Part shown: one piece after another, positions 26,326 to 35,338 of the stretch
Layout: every line of letters begins with the position of its first letter
How positions within the stretch are numbered: the first letter of the stretch is position 1
Source: Chamaesiphon sp031376885
GTDB taxonomy: Bacteria > Cyanobacteriota > Cyanobacteriia > Cyanobacteriales > Chamaesiphonaceae
Assembly: GCA_031376885.1 (NCBI GenBank)
Contig: JANMEL010000301.1
Location: 55,375-119,374 of the forward strand
Direction of reading: 5' to 3'
Length of the DNA: 64,000 nt
Translations under genes and position numbers: made by a program
The notes under the pieces: model-generated
The model's database searches: none
What the model was told of the DNA's origin: nothing
What the model saw: the letters and a program-made list of their open reading frames with translations, nothing else

Positions 26326-26489
26326 ATAGGGAATAGGGGATAGGGAGATCTATTAGACCTCCTGCGAAAGTAAGAATACAATCTTTCTTAGGATTGTTTT
26401 CACCTAAAGTTCCCCCTCTCTTGAAAAGATGCTCTTTGGGCAAAGCCCAAGAACGCACTTTTCCCTACCCCCTATCCCCTATCCCCTAA
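26326..26489. repeat. MITE-like repeat with heptamer arrays, second copy of the family
   Basis: The segment GACCTCCTGCGAAAGTAA at about 26356 repeats the core at 7360. It is followed by a hairpin-like CAATCTTTC ... GATTGTTTTC and the palindrome TTGGGCAAAGCCCAAG near 26438-26453. It is bounded by AGGGGAT units (26326-26345, C-rich on the strand upstream of comB) and CCCCTAT units (26462-26489, G-rich downstream of the methyltransferase-like gene). Confidence 0.7.
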
Positions 26490-26493
26490 CTCA

Positions 26494-27960
26494 TTATTTG
26501 ACTCGATAAATCCGATGACCTCTAATTTCTACACCATAAGATTCTAGTCTTCGTGCCCATCCATGTTGATTGCCGATAGTTTTAGTTTCAATAAATAGAC
26601 CCGCTTTTTCTTCTGCCTTGGTCAGTTTGGCAAATTTAGTATAAAGCGGATAATTTGGACTGACGAAGGTTTCCTTGCGATGCAAAATTGGTAAATTTTC
26701 CTGGTGCGAGTAGTCTCGAAACCGGACATCCAAATCTCGTAGATCTACCAACATCGACCATTGCAGGGTCGGATGTCCGACCGTATCAAAGTCTGGATAA
26801 TAGAGATATGATATACAAGGTTTGTCTGTATGGAATTTGATAATGTTTGCATCTTCAGTACTGCCAATATTTCGACTAGCACAGCCTTCATAAAGTCGAA
26901 GTTTTGGATCGAGCGCGGCTAGTGCCGAAACATGTACATATAGAGCCGTTGGTAATAATTTGCCAACTTTACTTTGGTGGCAGGCTTGTTTGATTACGCC
27001 TGGTTCGCCGATCTTGAACAGTAGTCGATCGGCGACTTCGCAGGCTTCATCATAGCTGCCAAAAAATGCTTTAATATCTGCCCTTATTGCTGGAGGTAAT
27101 TTTTGAATACTTCTTCCCTGGCCAAATTTTGCCAAGCCTAAATAAACTTGTAAATCTAGCGATCGCTGATAACCGATCGCATCCCATTCTTTCTCATCCG
27201 TTGCCGTCAACACGATTTGAAATGCCCGTCTCACATTGCCAAACTGTGTATTTAGATCTGCTTCTTGTGCTAGTTCTCCCTTAATTGGCAATCGTCCCCG
27301 TTGACTGACAAATGCCATTAGTGGTTCGAGTTGAATTTGATAATCTTCAAATCGTTTGCTCTCAATCTGGACGCGGGGAGTACTCATGCGCCCATAAAGT
27401 CGGGTGGCGCGAAAAGTTTCCGCCTGAGAATCATCACGAAATACTAAAAAAACTCCCAAGCCGATCGGTAGAGCATCAACATTCAAAACTCGATCGATAT
27501 ACTCCTTCAACTCTGCCTGTTGATAATATTTCTGAAACGTATTTCGCCTAGTTAAAACACCATCCCCATAACCCAACATTCCGCGCAATTCATTGACCAA
27601 AATCTGGGCAGAGACAATCAATACTTGCCCCGTCAATTCCCATGCTTGTAATAATGCTCGATCGCGTTCTTCGGTATTCTCAATCACATTAATGATATAG
27701 CTCATATTCACTATATCCCTGCGCTCCAACTCCACATCGGGAAAATAATACGGATCCCAACCCACGCATTGATAACCACCTGAGAGCAAACGGCGGACAT
27801 CGCCGCCAACCCCGCAGCCATAGTCAAAAATAGTCGTTTCGAGCGTAATAATCCCCAACTCAATCCCCAATCTCACGGGGCGAGATAATTCTGTCCGCGT
27901 CATGGCGGCTCGATGTCGTTCTACTTCGATGCCGATCGGTAGTTGAACCATAACAACCAA
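26494..27960 (-). CDS. DNA phosphorothioation-associated putative methyltransferase
   Basis: 488 residues. A SAM-binding motif FDYGCGVGGDVRRLLSGG is at about 45-62, followed by CVGWDPYY and NVIENTEERDRAL. Further down are YGRMSTPRVQIESKRFEDYQ, KLLPTALYVHVSALAALDP and IIKFHTDKPCISYLYYPDFD. This combination fits the dnd/dpt-associated putative methyltransferase family often found beside phosphorothioation genes. No dnd or dpt genes lie in the window, so here it is an orphan. The target (DNA or other) is unknown. An internal ATG three codons downstream is also possible. Confidence 0.75.
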   Translation of the reverse strand: MVVMVQLPIGIEVERHRAAMTRTELSRPVRLGIELGIITLETTIFDYGCGVGGDVRRLLSGGYQCVGWDPYYFPDVELERRDIVNMSYIINVIENTEERDRALLQAWELTGQVLIVSAQILVNELRGMLGYGDGVLTRRNTFQKYYQQAELKEYIDRVLNVDALPIGLGVFLVFRDDSQAETFRATRLYGRMSTPRVQIESKRFEDYQIQLEPLMAFVSQRGRLPIKGELAQEADLNTQFGNVRRAFQIVLTATDEKEWDAIGYQRSLDLQVYLGLAKFGQGRSIQKLPPAIRADIKAFFGSYDEACEVADRLLFKIGEPGVIKQACHQSKVGKLLPTALYVHVSALAALDPKLRLYEGCASRNIGSTEDANIIKFHTDKPCISYLYYPDFDTVGHPTLQWSMLVDLRDLDVRFRDYSHQENLPILHRKETFVSPNYPLYTKFAKLTKAEEKAGLFIETKTIGNQHGWARRLESYGVEIRGHRIYRVK

Positions 27961-28426
27961 GATTTAGATAGTGAATTAATAACTGGATTTGAGTAGCTAT
28001 GGTGATTATCTTAACAAATCGATACCAAATAAAGAAAGACTAGTCACATCGAACACTTTGTTCTAAGATAGATGGTAATATAATGCGATTCGCTCAAAGT
28101 TGAATCAAAACTCCCCCGATCGACCATCTACTGTCCTAGTCGGACTGGATCCTCTCTCACGGCTCGATCTCAAAGTTGTCAAACACCATTTTCCCACCAT
28201 CATCTACATAGCTATGTACTTATATCGTTGGCATCGATTTAGACTCTAACAATTCTAACTACCCTATTGGGGGTGTCTACTCGCTGACCTCGATAAAGCT
28301 ACTCAAATACTCAAATAGTAATATTAATTGTTCGGTCGAACCGAGATTAGTAATCTCCGCAGCATTAGCGAGTAAGCTGCACCCACCTAGCCGTCTACAC
28401 TTCAAACGCTCGAATCATCTCTACCT
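27961..28426. other. Intergenic region upstream of DAHP synthase
   Basis: 466 bases between divergent genes. I see no gene, tandem repeat or clear riboswitch. It should hold promoters for the methyltransferase-like gene and for the DAHP synthase gene. Confidence 0.5.
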
Positions 28427-29524
28427 ATGCAAAATCAAGCAGCTAATCCAGATCTCCAAGACCTCGAAAATATGATGGATTCTAATATTCTTGGGGACAC
28501 AAATATTAACCACTCAAAAGTATTGATTACCCCCAAAGAACTCAAAGAAAAACTACCCCTATCCCCGCAATTAGAACAACGTATTTTCAACAATCGTCAG
28601 GAAATTCAGAACATCTTGAATTTTCAAGATCGCCGCAAATTCATTGTTGTCGGCCCATGTTCTATCCACGATGTTGATGCTGCACTTGAATACGCCCACA
28701 AACTGAAGGATTTGGCCGATCGAGTTCAGGACAAATTACTCATCATCATGCGAGTATACTTCGAGAAGCCTCGCACCACAGTGGGCTGGAAAGGCTTAAT
28801 CAACGACCCAGATATGAATGAGTCATTTGACATCGCCAAGGGCTTGTACGTCGCCAGAAACCTGCTCCTGACAATCACCGAAATTGGTTTACCAACTGCG
28901 ACAGAAGCTCTCGATCCGATTATCCCACAATACTTGGACGAACTGATTTCTTGGGCGGCGATCGGTGCCAGAACTACCGAATCTCAAACCCACCGCGAAA
29001 TGGCCAGCGGTTTGTCCATGCCTGTGGGTTTCAAAAATGGCACTGATGGGAGCGTCAAAGTTGCCTTGAATGCCCTCCAATCGGCTCGACAACCCCACAA
29101 TTTCCTGGGAATCGACAAACATGGACAAGTTAGTGTTTTTCAGACCAGAGGCAACAGTTACGGCCACATTATCCTGCGGGGTGGTGAAAGCAAACCGAAC
29201 TACGATCCGATTAGCATCCAAAGTGCTGAAGCCGAATTGAAAAAAGCCAATTTACCACAGGGAATCGTGGTTGATTGCAGTCATGGCAATTCTAATAAAG
29301 ATTATCGGCTCCAACCGATCGTCTTGGAAAGTGTCATCCAACAAATCGTCAACGGCAATAATTCGATCGTCGGGATGATGTTAGAATCCAATCTCAATGA
29401 AGGTGGTCAATCCATTACTGAAGATCTGACTCAACTAAAATACGGTGTCTCTGTGACAGATAAATGTATCAATTGGGCAGAAACCGAACGAATTATTTTA
29501 GCCGCTTACGATCGATTAAATTAA
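28427..29524 (+). CDS. aroG: 3-deoxy-7-phosphoheptulonate (DAHP) synthase, class I
   Basis: 365 residues. Class I (AroFGH-type) motifs: FIVVGPCSIHDVDAALEYA with the metal Cys, VYFEKPRTTVGWKGLINDP, GARTTESQTHREMASGLSMP, GFKNGTDGSVKVALNAL, and VDCSHGNSNKDYRLQ with the metal His. It condenses phosphoenolpyruvate and erythrose 4-phosphate, the first step of the shikimate pathway. A prephenate dehydratase gene of the same pathway lies about 2 kb downstream on the other strand. Which amino acid inhibits it cannot be told; the gene letter (F, G or H) is likewise uncertain. Confidence 0.93.
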   Translation: MQNQAANPDLQDLENMMDSNILGDTNINHSKVLITPKELKEKLPLSPQLEQRIFNNRQEIQNILNFQDRRKFIVVGPCSIHDVDAALEYAHKLKDLADRVQDKLLIIMRVYFEKPRTTVGWKGLINDPDMNESFDIAKGLYVARNLLLTITEIGLPTATEALDPIIPQYLDELISWAAIGARTTESQTHREMASGLSMPVGFKNGTDGSVKVALNALQSARQPHNFLGIDKHGQVSVFQTRGNSYGHIILRGGESKPNYDPISIQSAEAELKKANLPQGIVVDCSHGNSNKDYRLQPIVLESVIQQIVNGNNSIVGMMLESNLNEGGQSITEDLTQLKYGVSVTDKCINWAETERIILAAYDRLN

Positions 29525-29819
29525 TTAATAATTAATAGTTAATAATTAATAATTGGGTTCTTGGGATGGGGATTTAGTTTGAGCGTAGGTTGGGTTTAAG
29601 AATGTAACCGAGAGCCTCTCCGTCAGGAGATAACCCAACATTCCTAAGATTAGGGTATATCAGATCCCTGTCAGATCCCCGACTTCTTGGAGAAGTCGGG
29701 GATCTGGCGTAACTGTTAGGTCTTGCTATAGGTATCAAAGCAAGAGTTAAGAGGGGGGCTAGGGGGGATCCCAATACGGTTATGGGTAACAAAACGGACT
29801 TTTCAAACAACCTCTGAGC
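29525..29819. other. Intergenic region with two hairpin repeats
   Basis: Between convergent genes. It starts with AATTAATA repeats. It then holds a GTAGGTTGGGTT ... AACCCAACATTCCT unit (29585-29645) and a copy of the GATCCCCGACTTCT palindrome. The minus-strand frame across it is repeat-derived. Confidence 0.6.
29673..29705. repeat. Palindromic repeat (GATCCCCGACTTCT family), copy 3
   Basis: AGATCCCCGACTTCT at 29673-29687 pairs with AGAAGTCGGGGATCT ending at 29705. It lies between the 3' ends of aroG and the membrane protein gene. Confidence 0.88.
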
Positions 29820-31376
29820 CTAATCATTTTGGATACCTTGTTCATGGACTTGGGGAATAATTTCTTCAGCATCTCCAGCCGAATAAGTCCCTGATTCGGC
29901 TAATATGTCGTGACGAGTAAAGGCTTCTGTAGCAGTTGGGGTAAAATTGAAACTATCAGCCGATCGAGATTTGGGCGTTAATTCATACCATCCATACCAA
30001 TTACGCACAGTCAGCCAGAAGATCGAGAGCACGCCAGCAATACTCAATGTTAGTCCACGATAACCGATCGAGAAACTAGCTATGGGAAGAATTACTCCGA
30101 CGATCGTACAAATAATCGCCGCTAGAGAGATCCGCCAGTTATTCCGCCCGATGCCCCAAACTAAGGCTAATAAGCCGATCGAAATCCCGATCCAAGCATA
30201 AAGTGGATTGGTAATCCGACTAAAATAAGTCAGTGCGAACATACTTGCAAAAAACATCAGCCCACAGATCGATACATCTGTCAACCCCATCGGGATCGAG
30301 AAATATAACAGCACCATCCACCCCAGGAAGATGCCTGGTGCGATGAATAATAACAGCGGTAAAGCTCCAGCTTCAGCCGTCACAGGGGGTGAAGCAATCA
30401 CCCCAAAAGGCTTTTGCACGGAAGCATTGCGATCGAATGCCCAAGTAAATGTCTTTTCTTCGCCTCTAGTACCAACTTTCGTCGGCACGATCCCACCGAG
30501 AAAATTAAGCCCAGGGACTTTTGTCGCGATCGTCATCCCAAAGTTGGCTAGAGAGCCATCCTTGGTGCTATAAATCCATTGCGGAGAACCTTGGGCGCGA
30601 TAACTCACCCGCAGCTTCCCGACTCTTCCAGGTGCCACTAGGAGCGGGAAATTATATTCACCAGGAATAATCGGGGCTAATTTTTTGCTATTTTGCTGCA
30701 CATCGAAGTTTTCGAGCAGAGAGTAGCCAGTTGGTGGCGCGATCTGAACTACCAATTGGCTGGTTACACCTGCGGTATTGGTGACTTCATAATCGCCCTT
30801 AAAGTCGATGAGATAATTTTTGCCATCGCCAGAGTTATCTTGATTGGGGATGATACTAACTTGGAGATTGGAACCACTAACTGATGTCTGTCGAGTGACA
30901 TCTTTTTTGTCTTGAACCTTGACCAATTTGCCATTGAGCTGGGTGGTATAAACGTAAGGTTCCTGGGTGGTATAGCTGACTTGGGGCGACGCTTGTTGGA
31001 TCGTTTCTCCAGTGATGGCGGGGGAGTCTTGGGCTAGCCGCGCTCGCTCCCAATTACTCTGACGATTGGCGAGAGTGGAGCAAAAGAGGAAGCCAGCCAG
31101 GAGGAGTAGGGAAACTAAGACTGTATGCTGTAATACGCCCAGGAATCGATCGGCACCCATTACTAAATTGCCGATCGCAAAATTTCGATCTGGAGGATGT
31201 TGTTGGCGCGAAAAATTGACTAAAGCCATTACCGCAGTTAAGGCGATAGCTATCGCTACAAAAATTGCTACGGCGATCGGTAGTTGACTGGCAATGCGAT
31301 CGAGATATTGGGGTTGAGTGAGATCTGGTAATCTCGTTTGGGCGATCTGGAAATAAAGTAATTGTGTTGCGATCAT
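29820..31376 (-). CDS. Hypothetical multi-pass membrane protein with beta-rich external domain
   Basis: 518 residues from the ATG at 31376, which follows AGAGGAATTTACCG, a good ribosome site. The open frame reaches 31481, but that would overlap pheA. Two N-terminal membrane segments (PIAVAIFVAIAIALTAVMAL; TVLVSLLLLAGFLF) flank a short loop. About 230 residues of beta-rich external domain follow, and then four or five membrane segments near the C-terminus (LLFIAPGIFLGWMVLLYFSI; ICGLMFFASMFALTYF). A short acidic tail ends the protein. The arrangement looks like an uncharacterised cyanobacterial inner-membrane protein. It starts 14 bases after the pheA stop, so the two are probably co-transcribed. 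Confidence 0.65.
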   Translation of the reverse strand: MIATQLLYFQIAQTRLPDLTQPQYLDRIASQLPIAVAIFVAIAIALTAVMALVNFSRQQHPPDRNFAIGNLVMGADRFLGVLQHTVLVSLLLLAGFLFCSTLANRQSNWERARLAQDSPAITGETIQQASPQVSYTTQEPYVYTTQLNGKLVKVQDKKDVTRQTSVSGSNLQVSIIPNQDNSGDGKNYLIDFKGDYEVTNTAGVTSQLVVQIAPPTGYSLLENFDVQQNSKKLAPIIPGEYNFPLLVAPGRVGKLRVSYRAQGSPQWIYSTKDGSLANFGMTIATKVPGLNFLGGIVPTKVGTRGEEKTFTWAFDRNASVQKPFGVIASPPVTAEAGALPLLLFIAPGIFLGWMVLLYFSIPMGLTDVSICGLMFFASMFALTYFSRITNPLYAWIGISIGLLALVWGIGRNNWRISLAAIICTIVGVILPIASFSIGYRGLTLSIAGVLSIFWLTVRNWYGWYELTPKSRSADSFNFTPTATEAFTRHDILAESGTYSAGDAEEIIPQVHEQGIQND

Positions 31377-31390
31377 CGGTAAATTCCTCT

Positions 31391-32221
31391 TTAGAGTGAA
31401 ATTGTTTGGTAACTGCCAAAATTTTTCACTGTTTCGGCGTAGGCTGTCAAATCTGCTAGGGCAGATTTTAATGCTGGACAATTGAGATCCGTTTCGATGT
31501 CAATAAAAAATAAATAATCACCAAGGGAACGTTTGCTGGGGCGGGATTCGATTCGACTCAAATTTAATTCTCGATCGCTAAAGAAACCCAAGGCTGTTGC
31601 AAGTCCTCCAGAACTATTCGATCGCAAACTAAAGCCAACTGAATTATGATTCCCTACCACAGAAGGCATCAAACTAACCGCCCAAAATTTAGTTTGATTA
31701 TCAGGATAATCATTAATCGGGTGAGCGACGATCGGCAAATTGTATAAATTGGCTGCTCGAATCGAAGAAATTGCCGCAGTTTTTGGGTCATTTGCGAGGG
31801 TAGTTAAAGCGGCGGTAGTCGAATTTTCGGCCACTAGTGCAGCCTGTGGCAGATGCTGTTCCAACCATTCTTGACATTGAGCCAAAGCTTGGGGATGGGA
31901 ATAAACTCGATCGATTTGACTCAACTCGGTGGCGACAGAAATCAAACCATGATGGATTGGTAAAATTAAGGCTTGTTGAATTTGAAGTCCGCTCAATTGC
32001 CACATCGTGTCTAGTGTCATCGCCACACTCCCCTCGATCGAATTTTCGACTGGTACTACAGCTAGCTCCGTCTCTTCATTTGCGACAGCTTGAAGCGTCC
32101 GAGCAATATTTTGATATGGCTGAAACCGTACATCCCGATCTGCGCTACCCATCTGAGCATAAGCCATTGCTGCTGCTTCGGCGTAAGTACCTGTAGGGCC
32201 TAGATGGGCGATCGTTGTCAT
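31391..32221 (-). CDS. pheA: Prephenate dehydratase
   Basis: 276 residues from the ATG at 32221. Earlier in-frame starts at 32269, 32311 and 32398 would add leader residues absent from the family core. The catalytic domain begins IAHLGPTGTYAEAAAMAY and includes VVPVENSIEGSVAMTLD and VYSHPQALAQCQEWL. The catalytic Thr region is AENSTTAAL, with AAISSIRAANLYNLPI after it. A C-terminal ACT domain (NSVGFSLRSNSSGGLATALG, LNLSRIESRPSKR) should bind phenylalanine for feedback control. It converts prephenate to phenylpyruvate. Confidence 0.93.
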   Translation of the reverse strand: MTTIAHLGPTGTYAEAAAMAYAQMGSADRDVRFQPYQNIARTLQAVANEETELAVVPVENSIEGSVAMTLDTMWQLSGLQIQQALILPIHHGLISVATELSQIDRVYSHPQALAQCQEWLEQHLPQAALVAENSTTAALTTLANDPKTAAISSIRAANLYNLPIVAHPINDYPDNQTKFWAVSLMPSVVGNHNSVGFSLRSNSSGGLATALGFFSDRELNLSRIESRPSKRSLGDYLFFIDIETDLNCPALKSALADLTAYAETVKNFGSYQTISL

Positions 32222-32445
32222 GAGGGCAGGGAATTTGGGTGTAGATTTCAATATACCATTAGTGGTCATTCGAGCGATCGTTTTGGCAGTCAGAAGGTGG
32301 GGTTTGTTCATCTTTTTCTGGTAAGATATTAGGTAGCGAAAATATTTAGGTAAATATACATAGTTTAGCCAAATATCGTCTTCAAGGCTGCATCTCAAAC
32401 CCCCATCTCATTAGGTAAAATCGATCCTATCTCTCGTCTCTACAC

Positions 32446-33036
32446 ATGCAAATCGTTAAATTTACAGCCAGTCGATCGCTCGATTTAGCTGTCCCAAAAC
32501 AGAGTGTACCAATTCAACACTATCTGCGTCAGCCACATCGACTAGTTCGCGCCCTTGTCGATCCAGATCGAATCAAACAACTTGGTGATGATGAGTTTTG
32601 TCTGGCGATGCGCCCATTAAATTTTTTCAATTTTAGCCTCCAACCAACCGTATATCTGATGGTGTGGGCTGAGGCTGATGGCACAGTCCAAATTGTCTCT
32701 ACTAAATGCGAAATTCGCGGGGTAGACTATATCGATCGCCGTTTTAGTCTCAACTTGGTTGGTAAATTGTCTCCCATAGATAGAGATGGACAGACTTATC
32801 TAGAAGGGCGTGCAGATCTAGAAGTTAAGGTCGATCTTCCCCCACCATTAGGATTTACTCCAGCCGCGATCGTCGAAGCTGCTGGCAATAGTTTGCTCAA
32901 AAGCATTCTCCTAACTTTTAAACAACGCCTGATGCACCAATTAATAGCTGATTATTCAATCTGGGCGAGTACGATCTCTACAACTGAGAGTAATAACTTG
33001 ACCATAAACAGTGGTAGTTTAGGCATCGAGAGCTAG
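32446..33036 (+). CDS. DUF1997 family protein
   Basis: 196 residues. The stretch QHYLRQPHRLVRALVDPDRI, then MRPLNFFNFSLQPTVYLMVW and FSLNLVGKLSP, matches the DUF1997 family shared by cyanobacteria and plastids. It is soluble, with an SRPBCC-like beta/helix pattern, no signal and no catalytic motif. The start codon sits 135 bases from the longest upstream limit of pheA, and the two are divergent. The tail after IADYSIWAS is low complexity. Confidence 0.75.
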   Translation: MQIVKFTASRSLDLAVPKQSVPIQHYLRQPHRLVRALVDPDRIKQLGDDEFCLAMRPLNFFNFSLQPTVYLMVWAEADGTVQIVSTKCEIRGVDYIDRRFSLNLVGKLSPIDRDGQTYLEGRADLEVKVDLPPPLGFTPAAIVEAAGNSLLKSILLTFKQRLMHQLIADYSIWASTISTTESNNLTINSGSLGIES

Positions 33037-33284
33037 ACCGCAAAATTTTTAGCGATTGAGTGCAGTCGCTAAATAGATTAGACTAAATCATCACTATTTA
33101 TACACTGGTAATTGGAATAATCTATAAGTATACCGATCGGAATTGTACAGTGACTTATTAAATGACGTGATGACAAATCAATGTCGTCAGCTATAAGCTT
33201 TTACCAGTAAGACTTACATTATTATTTTAGCATAAACTCATTATCGACTTAGTGACACATTAATTGTCGATGGTGAAGTTTATG

Positions 33285-33452
33285 CTATGAGTAGTTGCAG
33301 ATTCTCGTAATTATCCTTTCCACCTTTTGAGCCTTACTGCGTTCGGTGTTGGAGTCCTCGATTCCCAATGACAAAACCTTCCGCTTGCCAGTTTTGGGGC
33401 AAGTCCAGCGTAATCGCAACAAACTACGATGATTTTCGATCGTAACTTTCAT
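33285..33452 (-). pseudogene. Truncated integrase remnant outside the island's left end
   Basis: From the ATG at 33452 the sequence reads KVTIENHRSLLRLRWTCP and GKRKVLSLGIEDSNT, almost identical to the start of the intact integrase at 42107-43189. After about 40 residues the similarity stops and the frame ends at 33285. The upstream region (33454-33590) also matches that of the intact gene. This is the leftover end of a second, related element. Confidence 0.82.
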
Positions 33453-33590
33453 AGGGGTAAAAATAGGGGTAAATGTGTCATGCTTTAACACCCCTGAACA
33501 CCCTTTCATTCTCAATAAGAGAACGCAAAAAAGTTTCAACAAAGTCTGATGACAATGCCGAAACCCTTTTCTAATGCTGTTTTTCACCTA

Positions 33591-33638
33591 GTCGGAATGG
33601 TCGGAATCGAACCTCCGACCCCTGCTTCCCGAAAGCAG
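33591..33638. other. attL: Left attachment site (partial copy of the tRNA-Pro 3' half)
   Basis: 48 bases match 43338-43385 in 46 positions. They cover the anticodon arm, variable region, T arm and acceptor 3' strand of tRNA-Pro(CGG). The two differences destroy T-stem pairing. Beyond 33638 the sequence diverges, so there is no second complete tRNA. Which end is called attL or attR is arbitrary here. Confidence 0.8.
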
Positions 33639-33698
33639 ACGTTTAAATCTCTAGAATCCTTTCGGGTTAACCACTCTGAGCATTCTCAATAAGTGAGC

Positions 33699-33718
33699 GG
33701 GGTAAAAAACGGGGTAAA
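33699..33718. promoter_or_regulatory. Paired GGGGTAAA boxes near left att (possible integrase arm sites)
   Basis: GGGGTAAA at 33699 and 33711, 12 bases apart. The same pair with the same spacing lies at 43191/43203 next to the integrase start and at 33454/33466 in the remnant. Confidence 0.5.
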
Positions 33719-33738
33719 AGGTGGTTTCGGGGTCGGTC

Positions 33739-34005
33739 TTACTCTTCTAAATTTCCCTCTCCACTGAGGCGACGGATGATGATATCGATTTTGGCATCAA
33801 GCGATTCAAGTCTGGCATTAACCGCTACAAATTCCGCTCTCATCTCCGCTCTTGTCGAGCCAATCTCGTCGTAAATCCGATCTAGTACGCTGGAAAACTC
33901 TTGGGGGGATATCTGGGTATATTCCAGCCTGTCTAGTCTGCGACTGACCCCGCGCAATTCGCGGTTAACGCGATCGATGTCATCTGGTTCTCTGGCTTGA
34001 GTCAT
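33739..34005 (-). CDS. Small coiled-coil protein of the island
   Basis: 88 residues, strongly heptad-patterned over its whole length (LRGVSRRLDRLEYTQISPQE; then AEFVAVNARLESLDAKIDII). Charged, with no signal or membrane segment. It looks like a small oligomerising protein, of a type common in cyanobacterial genomes and in mobile elements. It is the first gene inside the left att site and reads toward it. Function unknown. Confidence 0.6.
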   Translation of the reverse strand: MTQAREPDDIDRVNRELRGVSRRLDRLEYTQISPQEFSSVLDRIYDEIGSTRAEMRAEFVAVNARLESLDAKIDIIIRRLSGEGNLEE

Positions 34006-34120
34006 GTTAACCTCGTAATAGTATTAGTTTTGAATTCGATCGCGCTGTTGCAAGCAGTCCTTCGATCGATCTACCCCTCGCCTTCACTGGTGGGGGGTAT
34101 TTCGATTATATGGTGTCTGT

Positions 34121-34897
34121 CTACTGTTTGGTGTTATCGGCGGCTTCTGTGCCATTCATCCGCTTAACCAGAGTCTTAATTCGACTAATGGGAGATGAAG
34201 CTAAAGGCGTTCCGTCTTGTTTGTGAATCCCTATGTCTGCAAGCACTTTTGATAATTCATCATTACTACCTGAATGTAGCTCGATCGCCTCAGTTACTTT
34301 AATCAGTAGATTGGCATCTTCAGAAAACAAGTTATAGAAGCTGCGATTATCTCCATTCACCCATTCCGGCTCGTTTTCTGACTTCTTGGGGGTAGTTTTA
34401 GCGGGTTTTGGTTTCTCGATCGATCTAGCCTCTAATTCTTCAAACCTCTCTCTGGTATAAGTTTCTAGTTCGGTGACGGCTTGGGTAATGGGTTCGATCG
34501 CGAGTCCTATAGAGGTATTAACTAGGCTCTCAACACCTAATTTATCTATAGAGGTATTAACTAGTCTCTCTATATCATCAACACCTATAGGGTGATTCAA
34601 TAGGTAAGCATCTATAGAGGTTTTAACTAGGCTCTCAATATCTAATTTATCTATAGATAAACTAACTAGGTTCTCAATATCGGTAGTATCTGCTGATAAA
34701 ATGCTGGTGTTCGATACATGGGGGCTTTTAGTAGATTCTCCATATATATCTATAGAGTCGAGTTCCAACATTCGATCGACAGCTTTGTTAACCAGATACC
34801 CCATCGATAGGCTGTGCCGTCTGGCTAGGTCTGCGAACCTGGTGCGCTTATCCTCATCTATTAGTACTGACAGTATGGGTTTACTATTCTTTGCCAT
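34121..34897 (-). CDS. Ribbon-helix-helix DNA-binding protein with internal 13-residue repeats
   Basis: 258 residues. The N-terminal 45 residues (SVLIDEDKRTRFADLARRHS, MGYLVNKAVDRML) fit a CopG/Arc-type ribbon-helix-helix domain. Residues 73-133 contain four copies of a 13-residue unit with consensus DIESLVNTSIDKL (73-85, 86-98, 108-120, 121-133). The DNA copies carry TCTATAGA and AACTAG words. A short coiled coil (about 140-158) and a Lys/Pro linker lead to a C-terminal domain (RSFYNLFSEDANLLIKVTEA). The gene is divergent from a dyad-rich region, so it is a plausible island regulator or partition protein. Confidence 0.6.
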   Translation of the reverse strand: MAKNSKPILSVLIDEDKRTRFADLARRHSLSMGYLVNKAVDRMLELDSIDIYGESTKSPHVSNTSILSADTTDIENLVSLSIDKLDIESLVKTSIDAYLLNHPIGVDDIERLVNTSIDKLGVESLVNTSIGLAIEPITQAVTELETYTRERFEELEARSIEKPKPAKTTPKKSENEPEWVNGDNRSFYNLFSEDANLLIKVTEAIELHSGSNDELSKVLADIGIHKQDGTPLASSPISRIKTLVKRMNGTEAADNTKQ

Positions 34898-34948
34898 TGG
34901 GTGAGTTCTCTATTGAGCTTCTCTATTATATCTCATTAAATACATATA

Positions 34949-35055
34949 TTATCAGCAGATAAGAAATAAATACAGATAATCTCAGTATAATTAGTTATAT
35001 CTATAGAACATCTGCTGATAAACTATTGATCAATGATACTCTACTGAGATAATAT
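34949..35055. promoter_or_regulatory. Interleaved dyads: probable operator or origin region of the island
   Basis: TTATCAGCAGAT (34949-34960) is exactly inverted at 35010-35021. GATAATCTCAGTAT (34975-34988) is nearly inverted at TACTGAGATAATAT (35042-35055). The region is AT-rich, with TATATCTATAG in the centre, and lies between the ribbon-helix-helix gene and the only rightward small frame of the island. Confidence 0.6.
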
Positions 35056-35061
35056 GTATAT

Positions 35062-35178
35062 ATGGAAACGGACACCCCACCGCAAACCAGAAAGTTAACC
35101 AAAGGGCAACACCCCAAGACAAAGCGACCGCTACCCATTGGAAAGTTTAGCGATCGCCTCATCAAACCCAACACTTAG
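35062..35178 (+). CDS. Possible 38-residue basic protein of the island
   Basis: ATG at 35062 to TAG at 35178. The peptide (METDTPPQTRKLTKGQHPKT, then KRPLPIGKFSDRLIKPNT) is basic and proline-rich. It is the only rightward frame placed directly after the dyad region, at the position where a divergent regulator would be expected. No clear ribosome site is seen (ATATGTATAT precedes it), so it may not be translated. Confidence 0.3.
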   Translation: METDTPPQTRKLTKGQHPKTKRPLPIGKFSDRLIKPNT

Positions 35179-35338
35179 AAAGGTTCAAAACCATTATGCA
35201 ACTAATCCAAGCTCGTTTAAACATAACTTTACAACGTGTCCCATTTTGCACGTATCTCGGCTCAACCCCACTTTGACCTATAACCCCTAACAATCCCTCA
35301 TTATTGGGGGATTGTTCCCCCAATAAAAATCACTAGCC

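Noticed and set aside
29574..29810. Minus-strand 78-codon frame after aroG
   Set aside because: It covers two dispersed hairpin repeats and has no protein-like conservation or ribosome site.
26494..33036. A DNA phosphorothioation (dnd) locus
   Set aside because: Only the associated methyltransferase-like gene is present; neighbours are aromatic amino acid and hypothetical genes.
33591..33690. A second tRNA gene at the left island end
   Set aside because: Only the 3' half matches tRNA-Pro. The T stem has two unpaired changes, and the 49 bases before the anticodon-like arm cannot form a D arm and acceptor of normal size.
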